Below, piece after piece: positions 1 to 7,900 of a DNA stretch of 22,613 bases. Location: assembly GCA_905203455.1 (NCBI GenBank), contig CAJKVX010000009.1, forward strand, positions 1 to 22,613. The letters run 5' to 3'. The first letter of the stretch is position 1. Each line of letters starts with the position of its first letter. Under the pieces are notes generated by a model that made no database searches, was not told the origin of the DNA, and saw only the letters and a program-made list of their open reading frames with translations. Source of the DNA: an uncultured Eubacteriales bacterium (GTDB lineage: Bacteria > Bacillota > Clostridia > Christensenellales > UBA1242). A program made the translations under genes and the position numbers.

Positions 1-1
1 T

Positions 2-58
2 AATTATTATGGAGATTGCATTTCTGTTAAAATTGAAGATTTAAAAATTATTAAATAA
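2..58 (+). CDS. C-terminal fragment of an unidentified protein (5' end outside window)
   Basis: Reading from base 2, an open frame gives 18 residues ending IEDLKIIK and a TAA stop at 56-58. It enters from beyond the left edge, so most of the gene is missing. The mixed hydrophobic and charged residues look like ordinary protein and the stop is followed by AT-rich non-coding DNA. It would run convergent to rplA, which fits the symmetric terminator at 156-183. The fragment is too short to assign a family, and a chance open frame of this length in AT-rich DNA is quite possible. Confidence 0.35.
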   Translation, partial: NYYGDCISVKIEDLKIIK

Positions 59-155
59 TTCTTCTTACTTTTCAATAATAGAAAATCCTTATATTTTAAA
101 TACCAAAAATTTAAGATTAAAAATTAATTAATAATTCCTCTTAATTTCTGGCAAC

Positions 156-183
156 AAAAAAGCACAAATTAATGTGCTTTTTT
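156..183. terminator. Bidirectional intrinsic terminator after rplA
   Basis: An 11-bp perfect stem (156-166 with 173-183) carries GCACA/TGTGC in its core and has a 6-nt AATTAA loop. The left arm begins with an A-run and the right arm ends in a T-run, so a U-tail forms on either strand. On the minus strand it begins directly after the rplA stop codon. On the plus strand it would end the gene entering from the left edge. Confidence 0.8.
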
Positions 184-184
184 T

Positions 185-874
185 CTAACCAATTCTGTAA
201 GTTGTTTTAACCCCAGGGCCCATTGTGCTTGAAAGGGTGATTGATTTTAAATAAGTTCCCTTTGCTGCCTGTGGTTTTGCTTTAACAATTGCGTCCATAA
301 CTGTGTTGAAGTTTTCTTCAAGTTTGTTTACTCCAAAACTCTTTTTACCAATTGCAACATGGATAATTCCAAATTTGTCAAGTCTGTATTCAACTTTACC
401 AGCCTTAATGTCACGAATTGCTTTTGCAACATCAGTTGTAACAGTTCCGCTTTTTGGGTTAGGCATTAAACCTCTTGGCCCTAAAACTCTTGCAATTCTT
501 CCAACCAAACCCATCATGTCAGGAGTGGTGATGCAGGCATCAAAGTCAAGCCAGTTTTCTTTCATAATTTTATCAATAATTTCTTCTGCCCCAACATAAT
601 CTGCCCCGTTTGCTTTTGCTTGGTCAGCCTTGTCGCCTTTTGCAATAACTAAAACTCTAACAGATTTACCAGTTCCGTGTGGAAGCACAACAGAACCACG
701 AACTTGTTGGTCAGCATTTTTTGGGTCAACCCCAAGTTTTGCATGAAGTTCAACTGTTTCATCAAAGTTTGCTGTTGCGGTTTCAATTACTTTTTCAATA
801 GCCTCTTGTGGCTCATAAACCTTAGTTCTGTCAACCTTTGCAGCATTGCTAACATATTTCTTTCCGTGTTTCAT
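185..874 (-). CDS. rplA: 50S ribosomal protein L1
   Basis: This 229-residue protein has the normal length and recognisable sequence of bacterial L1, including the conserved stretch GLVGRIARVLGPRGLMPNPK. L1 binds the mobile stalk of 23S rRNA (helices 76-78), helps release deacylated tRNA from the E site, and in many bacteria represses its own operon by binding a stalk-like structure in the rplK leader. Such a leader is visible at 1340-1377. The gene follows rplK after 4 bp, so the two are almost certainly translationally coupled. It is the last gene of the operon, because a hairpin terminator abuts its TAG stop; rplJ and rplL do not follow as they do in many bacteria. Confidence 0.97.
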   Translation of the reverse strand: MKHGKKYVSNAAKVDRTKVYEPQEAIEKVIETATANFDETVELHAKLGVDPKNADQQVRGSVVLPHGTGKSVRVLVIAKGDKADQAKANGADYVGAEEIIDKIMKENWLDFDACITTPDMMGLVGRIARVLGPRGLMPNPKSGTVTTDVAKAIRDIKAGKVEYRLDKFGIIHVAIGKKSFGVNKLEENFNTVMDAIVKAKPQAAKGTYLKSITLSSTMGPGVKTTYRIG

Positions 875-878
875 AACC

Positions 879-1310
879 TTATTCCTCCACCGTTATTCCC
901 ATGCTGCGGGCTGTTCCACAAACCATGCTCATTGCTGCTTCAATGCTTGCCGCATTAAGGTCAGGCATTTTAGTTTCAGCAATTTGCCTTACTTGTGCCT
1001 TTGTTAATTTTCCGACTTTTTCTTTGTTTGGTTTAGCACTACCACTTTCAATTCCAATTGCCTTTTTAATTAAAACTGCAACAGGAGGTGTTTTTAACTC
1101 AAATGTAAAAGAGCGGTCAGCATAAATTGTGATAACAACAGGAATAATAAACCCTGCTTGACTTGCTGTTTTATCATTAAAGTCTTTAACAAAAGATGGT
1201 AGGTTGATTCCGTATGGTCCAAGCATTGAACCAACAGGAGGTGCAGCGGTTGCCTTACCCGCAGGTAATTGAAGTTTAACAACTGCCGTTATTTTTTTAA
1301 CAGGTGCCAT
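879..1310 (-). CDS. rplK: 50S ribosomal protein L11
   Basis: The 143-residue product matches L11 throughout. The N-terminal domain has the proline-rich segment (PPVGSMLGPYGIN, about residues 24-36) that lies in the thiostrepton/GTPase-centre region. The C-terminal rRNA-binding domain ends with the typical MSMVCGTARSMGI region. L11 binds the 23S GTPase-associated centre and contacts elongation and release factors. It is preceded by a 108-nt spacer after nusG that holds a probable L1-binding regulatory leader, and its start has a purine-rich GGAGAG ribosome binding site. It is followed closely by rplA. Confidence 0.97.
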   Translation of the reverse strand: MAPVKKITAVVKLQLPAGKATAAPPVGSMLGPYGINLPSFVKDFNDKTASQAGFIIPVVITIYADRSFTFELKTPPVAVLIKKAIGIESGSAKPNKEKVGKLTKAQVRQIAETKMPDLNAASIEAAMSMVCGTARSMGITVEE

Positions 1311-1312
1311 AA

Positions 1313-1326
1313 TTTCTCTCCTTTGT
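1313..1326 (-). promoter_or_regulatory. Ribosome binding site of rplK
   Basis: On the minus strand the bases before the rplK ATG read CAAAGGAGAGAAATT, placing AGGAG about 6-9 nt upstream. This supports the start at 1310. Confidence 0.7.
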
Positions 1327-1339
1327 TTTTAAAACAAAT

Positions 1340-1377
1340 GTGGTTTTATTGAGGCATAACAGATTTACCTCTCCCAC
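1340..1377 (-). promoter_or_regulatory. L1-binding ribosomal-protein leader upstream of rplK-rplA
   Basis: In the transcript an outer stem GUGG/CCAC (1374-1377 with 1340-1343) encloses GAG and an inner stem GAGG/CCUC (1368-1371 with 1351-1354). The order GUGGGAG...CCAC resembles the L1-binding part of the 23S rRNA stalk and the known rplK leaders of Firmicutes, where free L1 represses translation of L11 and L1. The position, just before the rplK ribosome binding site, is what autoregulation needs. The structure was read by eye rather than folded. Confidence 0.65.
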
Positions 1378-1388
1378 TTATATTTAAA

Positions 1389-1406
1389 CTGACCCTGCTT
1401 TGTCAG
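1389..1406 (-). other. Small hairpin in the nusG-rplK spacer
   Basis: CTGAC (1389-1393) and GTCAG (1402-1406) form a 5-bp stem with an 8-nt loop, 12 nt upstream of the L1 leader in the mRNA. There is no U-run, so it is not a terminator. It may be a second element of the leader fold. Confidence 0.35.
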
Positions 1407-1418
1407 ATTAAATCAAAA

Positions 1419-1952
1419 TTAAAGTTTTTCAATTTGGTCAAAATCAACATCAACGGGGGTCATTCTGCCAAACATTTCAACATTAACTCTGCACTTTTGG
1501 TTGGTGTTGTCAACGCTTACAACTTCGCCAACAAAGCCTTCAAGTGGCCCTGAAATGATTTTAATGCTGTCGCCAACATTAACCTTAATGTCAACCACAA
1601 TTTTTTCAAGACGCATTTTCCTGATTTCATCATCAGTTAAAGGCAATGGTCTGCCCTGAGGGCCAACAAAACCTGTTACCCCACGGGTGTTGACAATTGT
1701 GTGCCAAAGGTTGTCTTGATAACGCATTTTCAAAAGCACATAGCATGGAAACATTTTTCTTTGAACAACAACTTTTTTGCCATTCTTTTCTTCAATAACA
1801 TCTTCCATTGGAATTTTAACTTCCAAAATTTTGTCTTGAAGGTCATTTTTTGCAATGGTTTTAAGCAAGTTGTCATAAACCATGTTTTCATAACCTGAAA
1901 AGGTATGCACAACATACCACTTAGGTTCTTCTAATTTAACATCATCAGCCAT
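1419..1952 (-). CDS. nusG: Transcription termination/antitermination factor NusG
   Basis: The 177-residue protein has the NusG layout. An N-terminal NGN domain (about residues 10-115; KWYVVHTFSGYE near its start, RGVTGFVG near its end) binds the clamp of RNA polymerase. A C-terminal KOW domain (about 125-177; GDSIKIISGPLEGFVGEV) contacts Rho or ribosomal S10. It acts on elongating RNA polymerase. It lies 12 bp after secE in the conserved secE-nusG-rplK-rplA order and is preceded by AAGGAAGG. Confidence 0.97.
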   Translation of the reverse strand: MADDVKLEEPKWYVVHTFSGYENMVYDNLLKTIAKNDLQDKILEVKIPMEDVIEEKNGKKVVVQRKMFPCYVLLKMRYQDNLWHTIVNTRGVTGFVGPQGRPLPLTDDEIRKMRLEKIVVDIKVNVGDSIKIISGPLEGFVGEVVSVDNTNQKCRVNVEMFGRMTPVDVDFDQIEKL

Positions 1953-1964
1953 AATTTTCCTTCC

Positions 1965-2270
1965 TTAACCTGAAATTAGCCCAAATAGCCACCCAAGAAG
2001 CAAATCAACCCCTAAAACAAGCAAGGCAAAAATAGCAACAACTGAAATAACCATTCCCGTTTGTGCCATAGTTTTGCCAAAAGTTGGCCAAGTTACCTTT
2101 TTTAACTCAGCAAAAGTTTCACGAGTTCTGCTTCTTTTTGGTTTTTGCTCTTTTTTGGCTTTAGCCTTTTTATCTTGCTTTTTAGCATCAACTTTCTTTT
2201 GCTTTGTGCTAACATCACTTATGCCATTGTTTGCATCAAGTGTTTCCGGCTTAATTTGATTTTTTGCCAT
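1965..2270 (-). CDS. secE: Preprotein translocase subunit SecE
   Basis: This 101-residue single-span form of SecE stabilises SecY in the protein-conducting channel. It has a lysine-rich hydrophilic N-terminus (about residues 20-50), then the conserved amphipathic segment ETFAELKKVTWPT (about 52-64), then one membrane span (about 72-98). The N-terminal extension is longer than in the shortest Gram-positive SecE proteins, but the key segment is intact. It sits between rpmG (18-bp gap) and nusG (12-bp gap), with GGGGGAAA before the start. Confidence 0.95.
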   Translation of the reverse strand: MAKNQIKPETLDANNGISDVSTKQKKVDAKKQDKKAKAKKEQKPKRSRTRETFAELKKVTWPTFGKTMAQTGMVISVVAIFALLVLGVDLLLGWLFGLISG

Positions 2271-2288
2271 AAATTTCCCCCAAAAGTG

Positions 2289-2438
2289 CTATTTTGCTTC
2301 TTTATGCAAAGTGTGTTTTTTGCAGAAGGGACAATATTTGTTTAACTGAATTCTGTCTGGGTCATTCTTTTTGTTTTTATAATCGTCATAATTTCTTTGT
2401 TTGCATTCAGTGCATTCAAGAGTAATTTTAGTTCTCAT
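2289..2438 (-). CDS. rpmG: 50S ribosomal protein L33 (zinc-ribbon form)
   Basis: This 49-codon gene starts MRTKITLECTEC and ends HTLHKEAK. Two CxxC pairs (CTEC near residue 9 and CPFC near residue 36) mark the zinc-binding type of L33, a small 50S protein near the tRNA exit site. L33 commonly leads the secE-nusG operon, as here. The start at 2436-2438 has AGGAG 6 nt upstream. A strong sigma-A type promoter lies about 45 nt further upstream, making this the first gene of the rpmG-secE-nusG-rplK-rplA operon. Confidence 0.95.
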   Translation of the reverse strand: MRTKITLECTECKQRNYDDYKNKKNDPDRIQLNKYCPFCKKHTLHKEAK

Positions 2439-2483
2439 AACTTTTCTCCTAAAAAATTAACACCCCGTTTTTGGTGCATTGTT

Positions 2484-2512
2484 ATTTTAACACACGGGCA
2501 AGTTGTTGTCAA
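2484..2512 (-). promoter_or_regulatory. Promoter of the rpmG-secE-nusG-rplK-rplA operon
   Basis: On the minus strand there is TTGACA (2512-2507), a 17-bp spacer, and TAAAAT (2489-2484). A TG lies one base before the -10, forming an extended -10. Upstream are A-tracts (AAAAAAGGTTAAAAAAG, about 2517-2533) spaced roughly one helical turn apart, like an UP element, which suits a ribosomal-protein operon. The leader to rpmG is about 40 nt. Confidence 0.8.
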
Positions 2513-2753
2513 TGGCTTTTTTAACCTTTTTTGGCAATTTAAATTTTTTTTAATAAATTATTCAAAATAAGACAAAAATTTTAACTTCATTTTTAACATC
2601 AAATAAAAAGCAAACAACCAAACTGCAAATTTTTTTGCACTTATTAACATTTTAACAGTTAAAAAAGTTAACAGTTTCACAAAACAGTTTTCACGCAATA
2701 AAATTCTGGTTTTAAAAATTTAATGACCTTTTAACACATAAAAGGAACAGTTT
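2513..2753. other. AT-rich non-coding spacer between tsaD and the rpmG promoter
   Basis: I see no convincing reading frame or RNA gene here. A 6-bp stem (2727-2732 with 2740-2745, CCTTTT/AAAAGG) lies just downstream of tsaD but lacks a following U-run, so it is at best a weak terminator or an mRNA end-protecting hairpin. A repeated AACTGTTAA motif occurs near 2650-2675. The stretch nearest the rpmG promoter holds the A-tracts noted there. Confidence 0.5.
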
Positions 2754-3788
2754 TTACACTTCAATGTTACTTTTTGGTGCAAGAGTTCTGCAATCTGCAA
2801 TGCCCTTGTTTGCAATAAAATTGTAATATCCCGCGCTTGCAATCATTGCGGCATTATCTGTGCAAAGTTTAAGTTCTGGAAAGAAGACTTCAATATTTTC
2901 TTGCTCTGCCATTTTTTTAAGTTTTTCTCTTAATTTTAAGTTGGCGCTTACCCCACCGCTAACAACAAGTTTTTTGCTTTTAAACTTCAAGCATGCACCA
3001 ATTGCCTTAACTGCAACTTGCTCGGTTGCCTCTTCTTCAAAAGACGCACAAACATCAGCAAAGTTAACTTCTTCATTTTTTTGTCTTTTGTTGTGAATGT
3101 AATTAATAACGGCAGTTTTTAAGCCACTGTAACTAAAATTAAAATCGTTTTTTTTGTGTGGTTTTGTTATAAACTTAATGTTTGCCTTGCCCTTTTTTGC
3201 CTCATTTTGAACACTTGGCCCACCAGGATAAGGAAGCCCACACTCTCTTGCAACTTTATCAAACGCTTCACCAATGGCATCATCAGTGGTGGTGCCTATT
3301 AATTTTCGTGTTGTGTAATCTTTCATAAGTGTCAGCGCCGTGTGCCCGCCACTAACAATCAGGCAAACAAACGGAGGCTCTAAATCTTTATAGGTTATGT
3401 AATTTGCGGCAATATGCCCCTCAATGTGGTTAACCGCAACAAGAGGTTTTTTTGTTTTGTAACACAAGGCCTTTGCAAAGTTAACCCCCACAATTAATGC
3501 CCCCAAAAGCCCCGCGCCGTAAGTTACTGCAATGGCGTCAATATCATCAACTGTAACACCTGCTTGCTTTAACGCTTCAACATAAACTGGAACAATTTGT
3601 TTTACATGGTTTCTGCTTGCAATTTCAGGCACAACCCCGCCATAAAGTTTATGAATGTCAATTTGGCTTGAAACAACATTTGAAAGCACTTCTCTGCCGT
3701 TTTTAACAACTGCAACACTTGTTTCATCACAACTTGATTCAATTCCTAAAATTAAAATATCTTTTTTCATGTTAGTTTTTATTTTCAT
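2754..3788 (-). CDS. tsaD: tRNA N6-adenosine threonylcarbamoyltransferase TsaD
   Basis: TsaD (Kae1/Gcp family) transfers threonylcarbamoyl from TC-AMP to A37 of ANN-decoding tRNAs, giving t6A, with TsaB and TsaE, which are not in this window. The family features are clear: LGIESSCDETSVAVV at the N-terminus, the metal-binding HxxxH in NHIEGHIAA, SGGHTAL, and the C-terminal GGVSANLKLREKL and DNAAMIA. Length is normal at 344 or 338 residues. Two starts are possible: the upstream ATG (3788) overlaps the prfB end by 17 bp and has AAGGGG only 3 nt before it; the sixth-codon-downstream ATG (3770) gives the usual MKKD-type N-terminus but lacks a clear site. It is translated from the prfB transcript. 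Confidence 0.95.
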   Translation of the reverse strand: MKIKTNMKKDILILGIESSCDETSVAVVKNGREVLSNVVSSQIDIHKLYGGVVPEIASRNHVKQIVPVYVEALKQAGVTVDDIDAIAVTYGAGLLGALIVGVNFAKALCYKTKKPLVAVNHIEGHIAANYITYKDLEPPFVCLIVSGGHTALTLMKDYTTRKLIGTTTDDAIGEAFDKVARECGLPYPGGPSVQNEAKKGKANIKFITKPHKKNDFNFSYSGLKTAVINYIHNKRQKNEEVNFADVCASFEEEATEQVAVKAIGACLKFKSKKLVVSGGVSANLKLREKLKKMAEQENIEVFFPELKLCTDNAAMIASAGYYNFIANKGIADCRTLAPKSNIEV

Positions 3789-4878
3789 CTTCCCCTTTAT
3801 TTAACTGTTGAAGTTCAGCCATTATAAACTCGTCAAGTTCGCCTGACAACACCTTATAAATGTTCCCTTGAACAACGCCGGTGCGGTTATCTTTAACCTG
3901 AGTGTATGGGGAAAAAACATAACTTCTAATTTGGTTTCCCCATTCAATTTTCTTTTGGTCTTTTAACACTTGGTTTTTCTCTTTATCTTTTTCTTCTCGC
4001 TTAATTGCCGAAAGTTTGCTAACCAAAACCTTCATTGCCTGAGCCTTGTTTTTTGCTTGGCTTCTTTCATTTTGGCAGGTAACAACAATTCCTGTTGGCT
4101 TGTGGGTTATTCTTACTGCACTTTCAGTTTTGTTAACATGTTGCCCACCAGCCCCACCACTTTTAAAAGTTTCAACCTCAATTTCATCATCATTAATTTT
4201 AATGTCGCAATCTTCAAACACAACGGGCAAGGTTTGAACACTTGCAAAAGAAGTGTGCCTGCGGTGGTTTGAATCAAAGGGGCTGTTTCTAACCATGCGG
4301 TGAACCCCCGTTTCATATTTCAAATTGCCATAGGCAAAATCTCCACTAATTTTAAGGGTTTTGCTTTTTATTCCTGCCTCTTCACCAGGGCTTGCAAACA
4401 ACACCTCACAGGTATATCCTTTGTTTTTAGCAAAATTAACATACATTTCAGCAAGCATTTGTGCCCAATCTTGTGCATCAACCCCGCCAGCCCCAGCGTG
4501 AATTTCAACTAGGGCATCTTCTTTGTCAAACTTGCCTTTATAAAGAGCATATGTTTCAAGTTTTGCTAAATACCCCTTAGCCTCTTCATAATCTTTTTCA
4601 AGAGTTGACATATAGTTTTTTGAAATGTTAGGGTCTGCCAAAAATTCCAAAATAGTTTCAAAGGTGGTGTTTGTTTTTTGGTAAAGCCTAAGCATTTCAT
4701 CAGCCACACGATATTCCTTGCTTAAATATTTAGCATATTCTTGATCTTTAATGTTTTCAACATTTGCAAGCAAACACAATGCCCCCTCTCTTTTTTGAGC
4801 AAGCATAGTTTCATTAATTGAGGCAATTATTGCATTTTTCTTTTCAATAAGTTTTTTAAGTTCTTCAATGTCTATCAT
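3772..4878 (-). CDS. prfB: Peptide chain release factor 2 (RF2), unshifted form
   Basis: RF2 recognises UGA and UAA and triggers peptidyl-tRNA hydrolysis. From the chosen start the protein has 368 residues. It has a helical N-terminal domain, the SPF anticodon-like tripeptide at about 199-201 (diagnostic of RF2 rather than RF1), and the catalytic GGQ at about 244-246 in SGGAGGQHVNKTES. Many bacteria need a programmed +1 frameshift near codon 25; here the frame is continuous with no in-frame UGA. The frame stays open 12 codons further upstream, but that stretch is occupied by a strong promoter whose -10 ends 7 nt before this ATG. I therefore start at 4878, which implies a leaderless mRNA. tsaD overlaps the 3' end. 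Confidence 0.93.
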   Translation of the reverse strand: MIDIEELKKLIEKKNAIIASINETMLAQKREGALCLLANVENIKDQEYAKYLSKEYRVADEMLRLYQKTNTTFETILEFLADPNISKNYMSTLEKDYEEAKGYLAKLETYALYKGKFDKEDALVEIHAGAGGVDAQDWAQMLAEMYVNFAKNKGYTCEVLFASPGEEAGIKSKTLKISGDFAYGNLKYETGVHRMVRNSPFDSNHRRHTSFASVQTLPVVFEDCDIKINDDEIEVETFKSGGAGGQHVNKTESAVRITHKPTGIVVTCQNERSQAKNKAQAMKVLVSKLSAIKREEKDKEKNQVLKDQKKIEWGNQIRSYVFSPYTQVKDNRTGVVQGNIYKVLSGELDEFIMAELQQLNKGEDENKN

Positions 4879-4885
4879 AATTTGA

Positions 4886-4914
4886 ATTATAACAAAAGAC
4901 TTCATCTTTTGCAA
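4886..4914 (-). promoter_or_regulatory. Promoter of prfB-tsaD, apparently giving a leaderless mRNA
   Basis: The minus strand carries TTGCAA (4914-4909), a 17-bp spacer, and a perfect TATAAT (4891-4886) with TG one base before it. Only 7 nt (TCAAATT) separate the -10 from the ATG at 4878, so transcription should begin at or within a base or two of the start codon. No Shine-Dalgarno sequence could be transcribed. Confidence 0.75.
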
Positions 4915-4962
4915 CCATAAAATTCCCCATGCCTTAATTCTCTGCCCTTTAACCTAATAACT

Positions 4963-4989
4963 AAAAAAGCAAGGCTTTTTGCCCTGCTT
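4963..4989 (-). terminator. Intrinsic terminator of the 1607-residue protein gene
   Basis: A 9-bp stem (4981-4989 with 4967-4975; GC-rich core, one G.U pair) with an AAAAA loop is followed on the minus strand by six Ts (4968-4963). It starts at the stop codon of the large gene, so that gene ends before prfB and prfB needs its own promoter. Confidence 0.85.
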
Positions 4990-7900
4990 TATCTCTCCAT
5001 TTCTTCTTCACTTTCAATTTCACTGTTGCCTTTACCATGCAAGTTGTTGTTTTGTGAAGGCGCAACTTGTGCATTAGTTTTGCTTTGCATTGCACTTTGT
5101 GCTAAACCTTGCCCGCCACCAGTGTTTGAAGCCTCAATAGTTGCAGATTTTTGCTTTCTTGTCATGTTTGAAAAGCGTGCAAGCAACTGCTGTTTATATT
5201 CTTCTGTTTGGTCATGATGAGCAAGTTTTGTTAACTCTTTCTTGCTGTTAGCAGTTTTTATAAGTTCGTCAATGCTTTGTGCTTTATCTTTAACATTTTC
5301 AAGAGCGTCCATTTTGTTAAGCCCTGAAGAAATGTAATCATCATCACTAAATGAAACACTTTGTTTAAGTGAAGCATAAAGTTTTCTTGCTTGTTCAAGT
5401 TTTTCTTTTCTTGCTTCAACTTCTTGCGTTGTTAAATCACTTCTTCTAATTTCAGCACTTTCACCTGCAAGTTTTTGAGTTTGGAATTTCAAAACAATGT
5501 TCATTTGGTCTTGACAATCACTAAACACCTTTTCTTGCAAACTTAAAAACTCATTATTTTTGCCAACAAACTGACTTTGCGTTTTTTCAATTTGCTGTTT
5601 AATTGCCTGCTTTTCTTCACCAACAGCATCTTCATAAAGCCTGCCAAGAGTTGAAATGCTGTTATCTCTTGCCGTTTGGTTAGCCTGCTCTTCAACATAT
5701 TCTTCAAGGCTTGCAGTTCTGTCAAGTTGAGCATGAACAACTTTTGCCTTAACAGTGTTGCCACTTCCCCTGCTTTTAAACAAAGTTTCAAGGTTTTCAA
5801 GAGTTCGGCTGTTAGATTCAGTTAACACCAGTTCATATTCAAGTTCTTGTGCGGTTTTATAGTTAAGTTGCTTGTAAAGCCCATAGGCATCAATTTTTGC
5901 AATGCTATCTCTTAAATATTCAATTTGGCTTTCAAGTTCTTCCCTTTTAGCACTGTTAGATTTTTGCAAATATTTCTTCTTGCCATATTCTTTCAAGGCT
6001 TCACGCAAGTTTTCTTGTGCTGTTTCCTGAGCAATCTTCTTTTCTTTTGCGCTAAACCTTACTGTTTTTGACTTAGTTCCCATTGCAACAGTAATTGAGT
6101 TTGCAACGCCCGCTAAAATTGCATTGTTTCTTACATTAATTTCTTCTTCAACTTGCCTTGTTCTTTCTTTTGCAAGGTCAATTTGGTTTAAAAATTCACT
6201 AAGCCCCTCATTTATCACTTCACTGTCTGCCCCTTGGTTTTTAAGTGAAACTTCACCTAAATCACAAAGCGCCTTGTATGCCTTTTGCCTGTAAGTAAGA
6301 ATGCTTCTTTTCTTTTTAAGGTCTTCATACCCCAAGTTTTCATTAGGGGTGTAAGCAATGGTGTAATCTACAGGTTTAATAACCCTGCCGTCTGTGTAAG
6401 TTCTTGGAACAAACCTTCCGTAATAATCACAAACAGCCTTTTCATAATTAGCCCTTGCAACAAACTCTTGGTCTTGCGGGGTTATTGTGCCTTCCCTTTT
6501 AATTTGTTTTGACCTTTCAAAGTTTTCATCAACCTCGCTTTCAAGTTGCATAAACTCAGCAGGAACAATTTCACTAAAATTGCCAGTGTAGCCATCTTCA
6601 AGGGCGTGGTTCATAATTTCAAACATCTCTTCCCTTGTTTGCCCAACCTCTTTTCTGCTTAGCCCTGCTTCGGCTTTTCTTCTTGCATTTTCTTCCTCTT
6701 GCTTTTTAAGTTTGGTTGCATTTCTTGGTCTGTAAACCTCAACAGCCGTTTGTTTTTGCGCCACTGGAACAACATTTGCTATATAACTCTCTTCATCAAT
6801 CTCTTGCCCTGCATCTTCTAACTCATCAGCCTGCAAAGATTGACTAGCATTAAATTGTTGCCTTAACCTTTCTGTCACAACATCTTCTTGAGGTTTTCTT
6901 AAATCAGGCGAACGCATAATGTCTTCATAATTAATCTTGCCACCCATGTCATTTCTTGCAGGCTCAACGCTTAAAGGTTGACTTTTTGCGTTTTGAACAT
7001 TTTCATTTTGCGCATCTTCATTTTCAGGCTCTTCCTGTTCAACAACATTTGCCTCTTCATTTTGCTCTAAGTTTTGGGCAATGCTATCTTTTTGAGGTTT
7101 TCTTAAATCAGGTGAACTTAACAAATCTTTAATTGAAATTTTTCGTTTTCCTGCAAACTCATTTTTTGGCTTTTCATTAGTTTGCTTTGCCTCAACCATA
7201 TCGCTCTGCTCTGTTGCTTCAACCTGATTTGAATAATTAGTTTGCTCGCCATGCACAGTCTCTTGCTCGCTTTCAGTTTCTTCAAACTGCTCAGCGTTTT
7301 GCCTTTCATCTGCCCCTTCAAATTGCCCCACGCCTTGCGCTCTTTCAACTAAACTTATGTTTTCATTCCTTTGCTCAGTGACATCTGGGTTAACTTGGTC
7401 ATCTACCTGTGAAAAGTAGGTTTGTTCAGGCTCTGCGTTGTTTGTTTGCACTGATGCACCTCTTTGTGCTTGTTCGCTTGCAAGTTTTCTTTCCCTAACA
7501 GAGTTTAACACGGCATTGTTTTCAGGGTTATAAACCTCAACGCTTGTTTGTGGCTGACTGTAAACAGTAACCGCAGTTGTTCTGTTATTTACCTCAGTCT
7601 CTGCTTGCCCTCTTTGTTGTTCTGCCTGCCTTACAATAGCCTCTTCATTTTGGCTTTGGGTTTCAGTTTCGCTAACACTATTTGCCTGTTCTGTTGCATT
7701 TAATGAATAAGTGTTACGCGAACTTTGTTCGTTAACATTTTCCACATTTTCACGAGCAAGTGAATTTTCACTCGAACTTCCTTGAACCCTTTCTGCATTT
7801 TGTTCAGGTGCATTGTCTCTTAATGGTTCAACCCCCTGCTCAGGCTCAAATGCATTTTCAGTTGCCACCCCTTGCACTGGCTCTTCAACTTTGCTAACTG

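Noticed and set aside
2461..2476. CACC/GGTG hairpin in the rpmG leader as a terminator or riboswitch
   Set aside because: It has a stem of only 4 bp, no U-run directly after it and no recognised aptamer.
2727..2745. Hairpin after tsaD as an intrinsic terminator
   Set aside because: The stem is mostly A-T and is not followed by a U-run; kept only as a note on the spacer.
4879..4914. Upstream in-frame ATGs giving a 12-residue longer RF2
   Set aside because: That stretch contains a TTGCAA-N17-TATAAT promoter, and the extra residues are unlike RF2 N-termini.
5543..5800. Various other open frames opposite or out of phase with large genes (for example here, 8107-8373, 11255-11515, 17943-18281)
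   Set aside because: They overlap well-supported genes, lack ribosome binding sites and have compositions expected from shadow frames.
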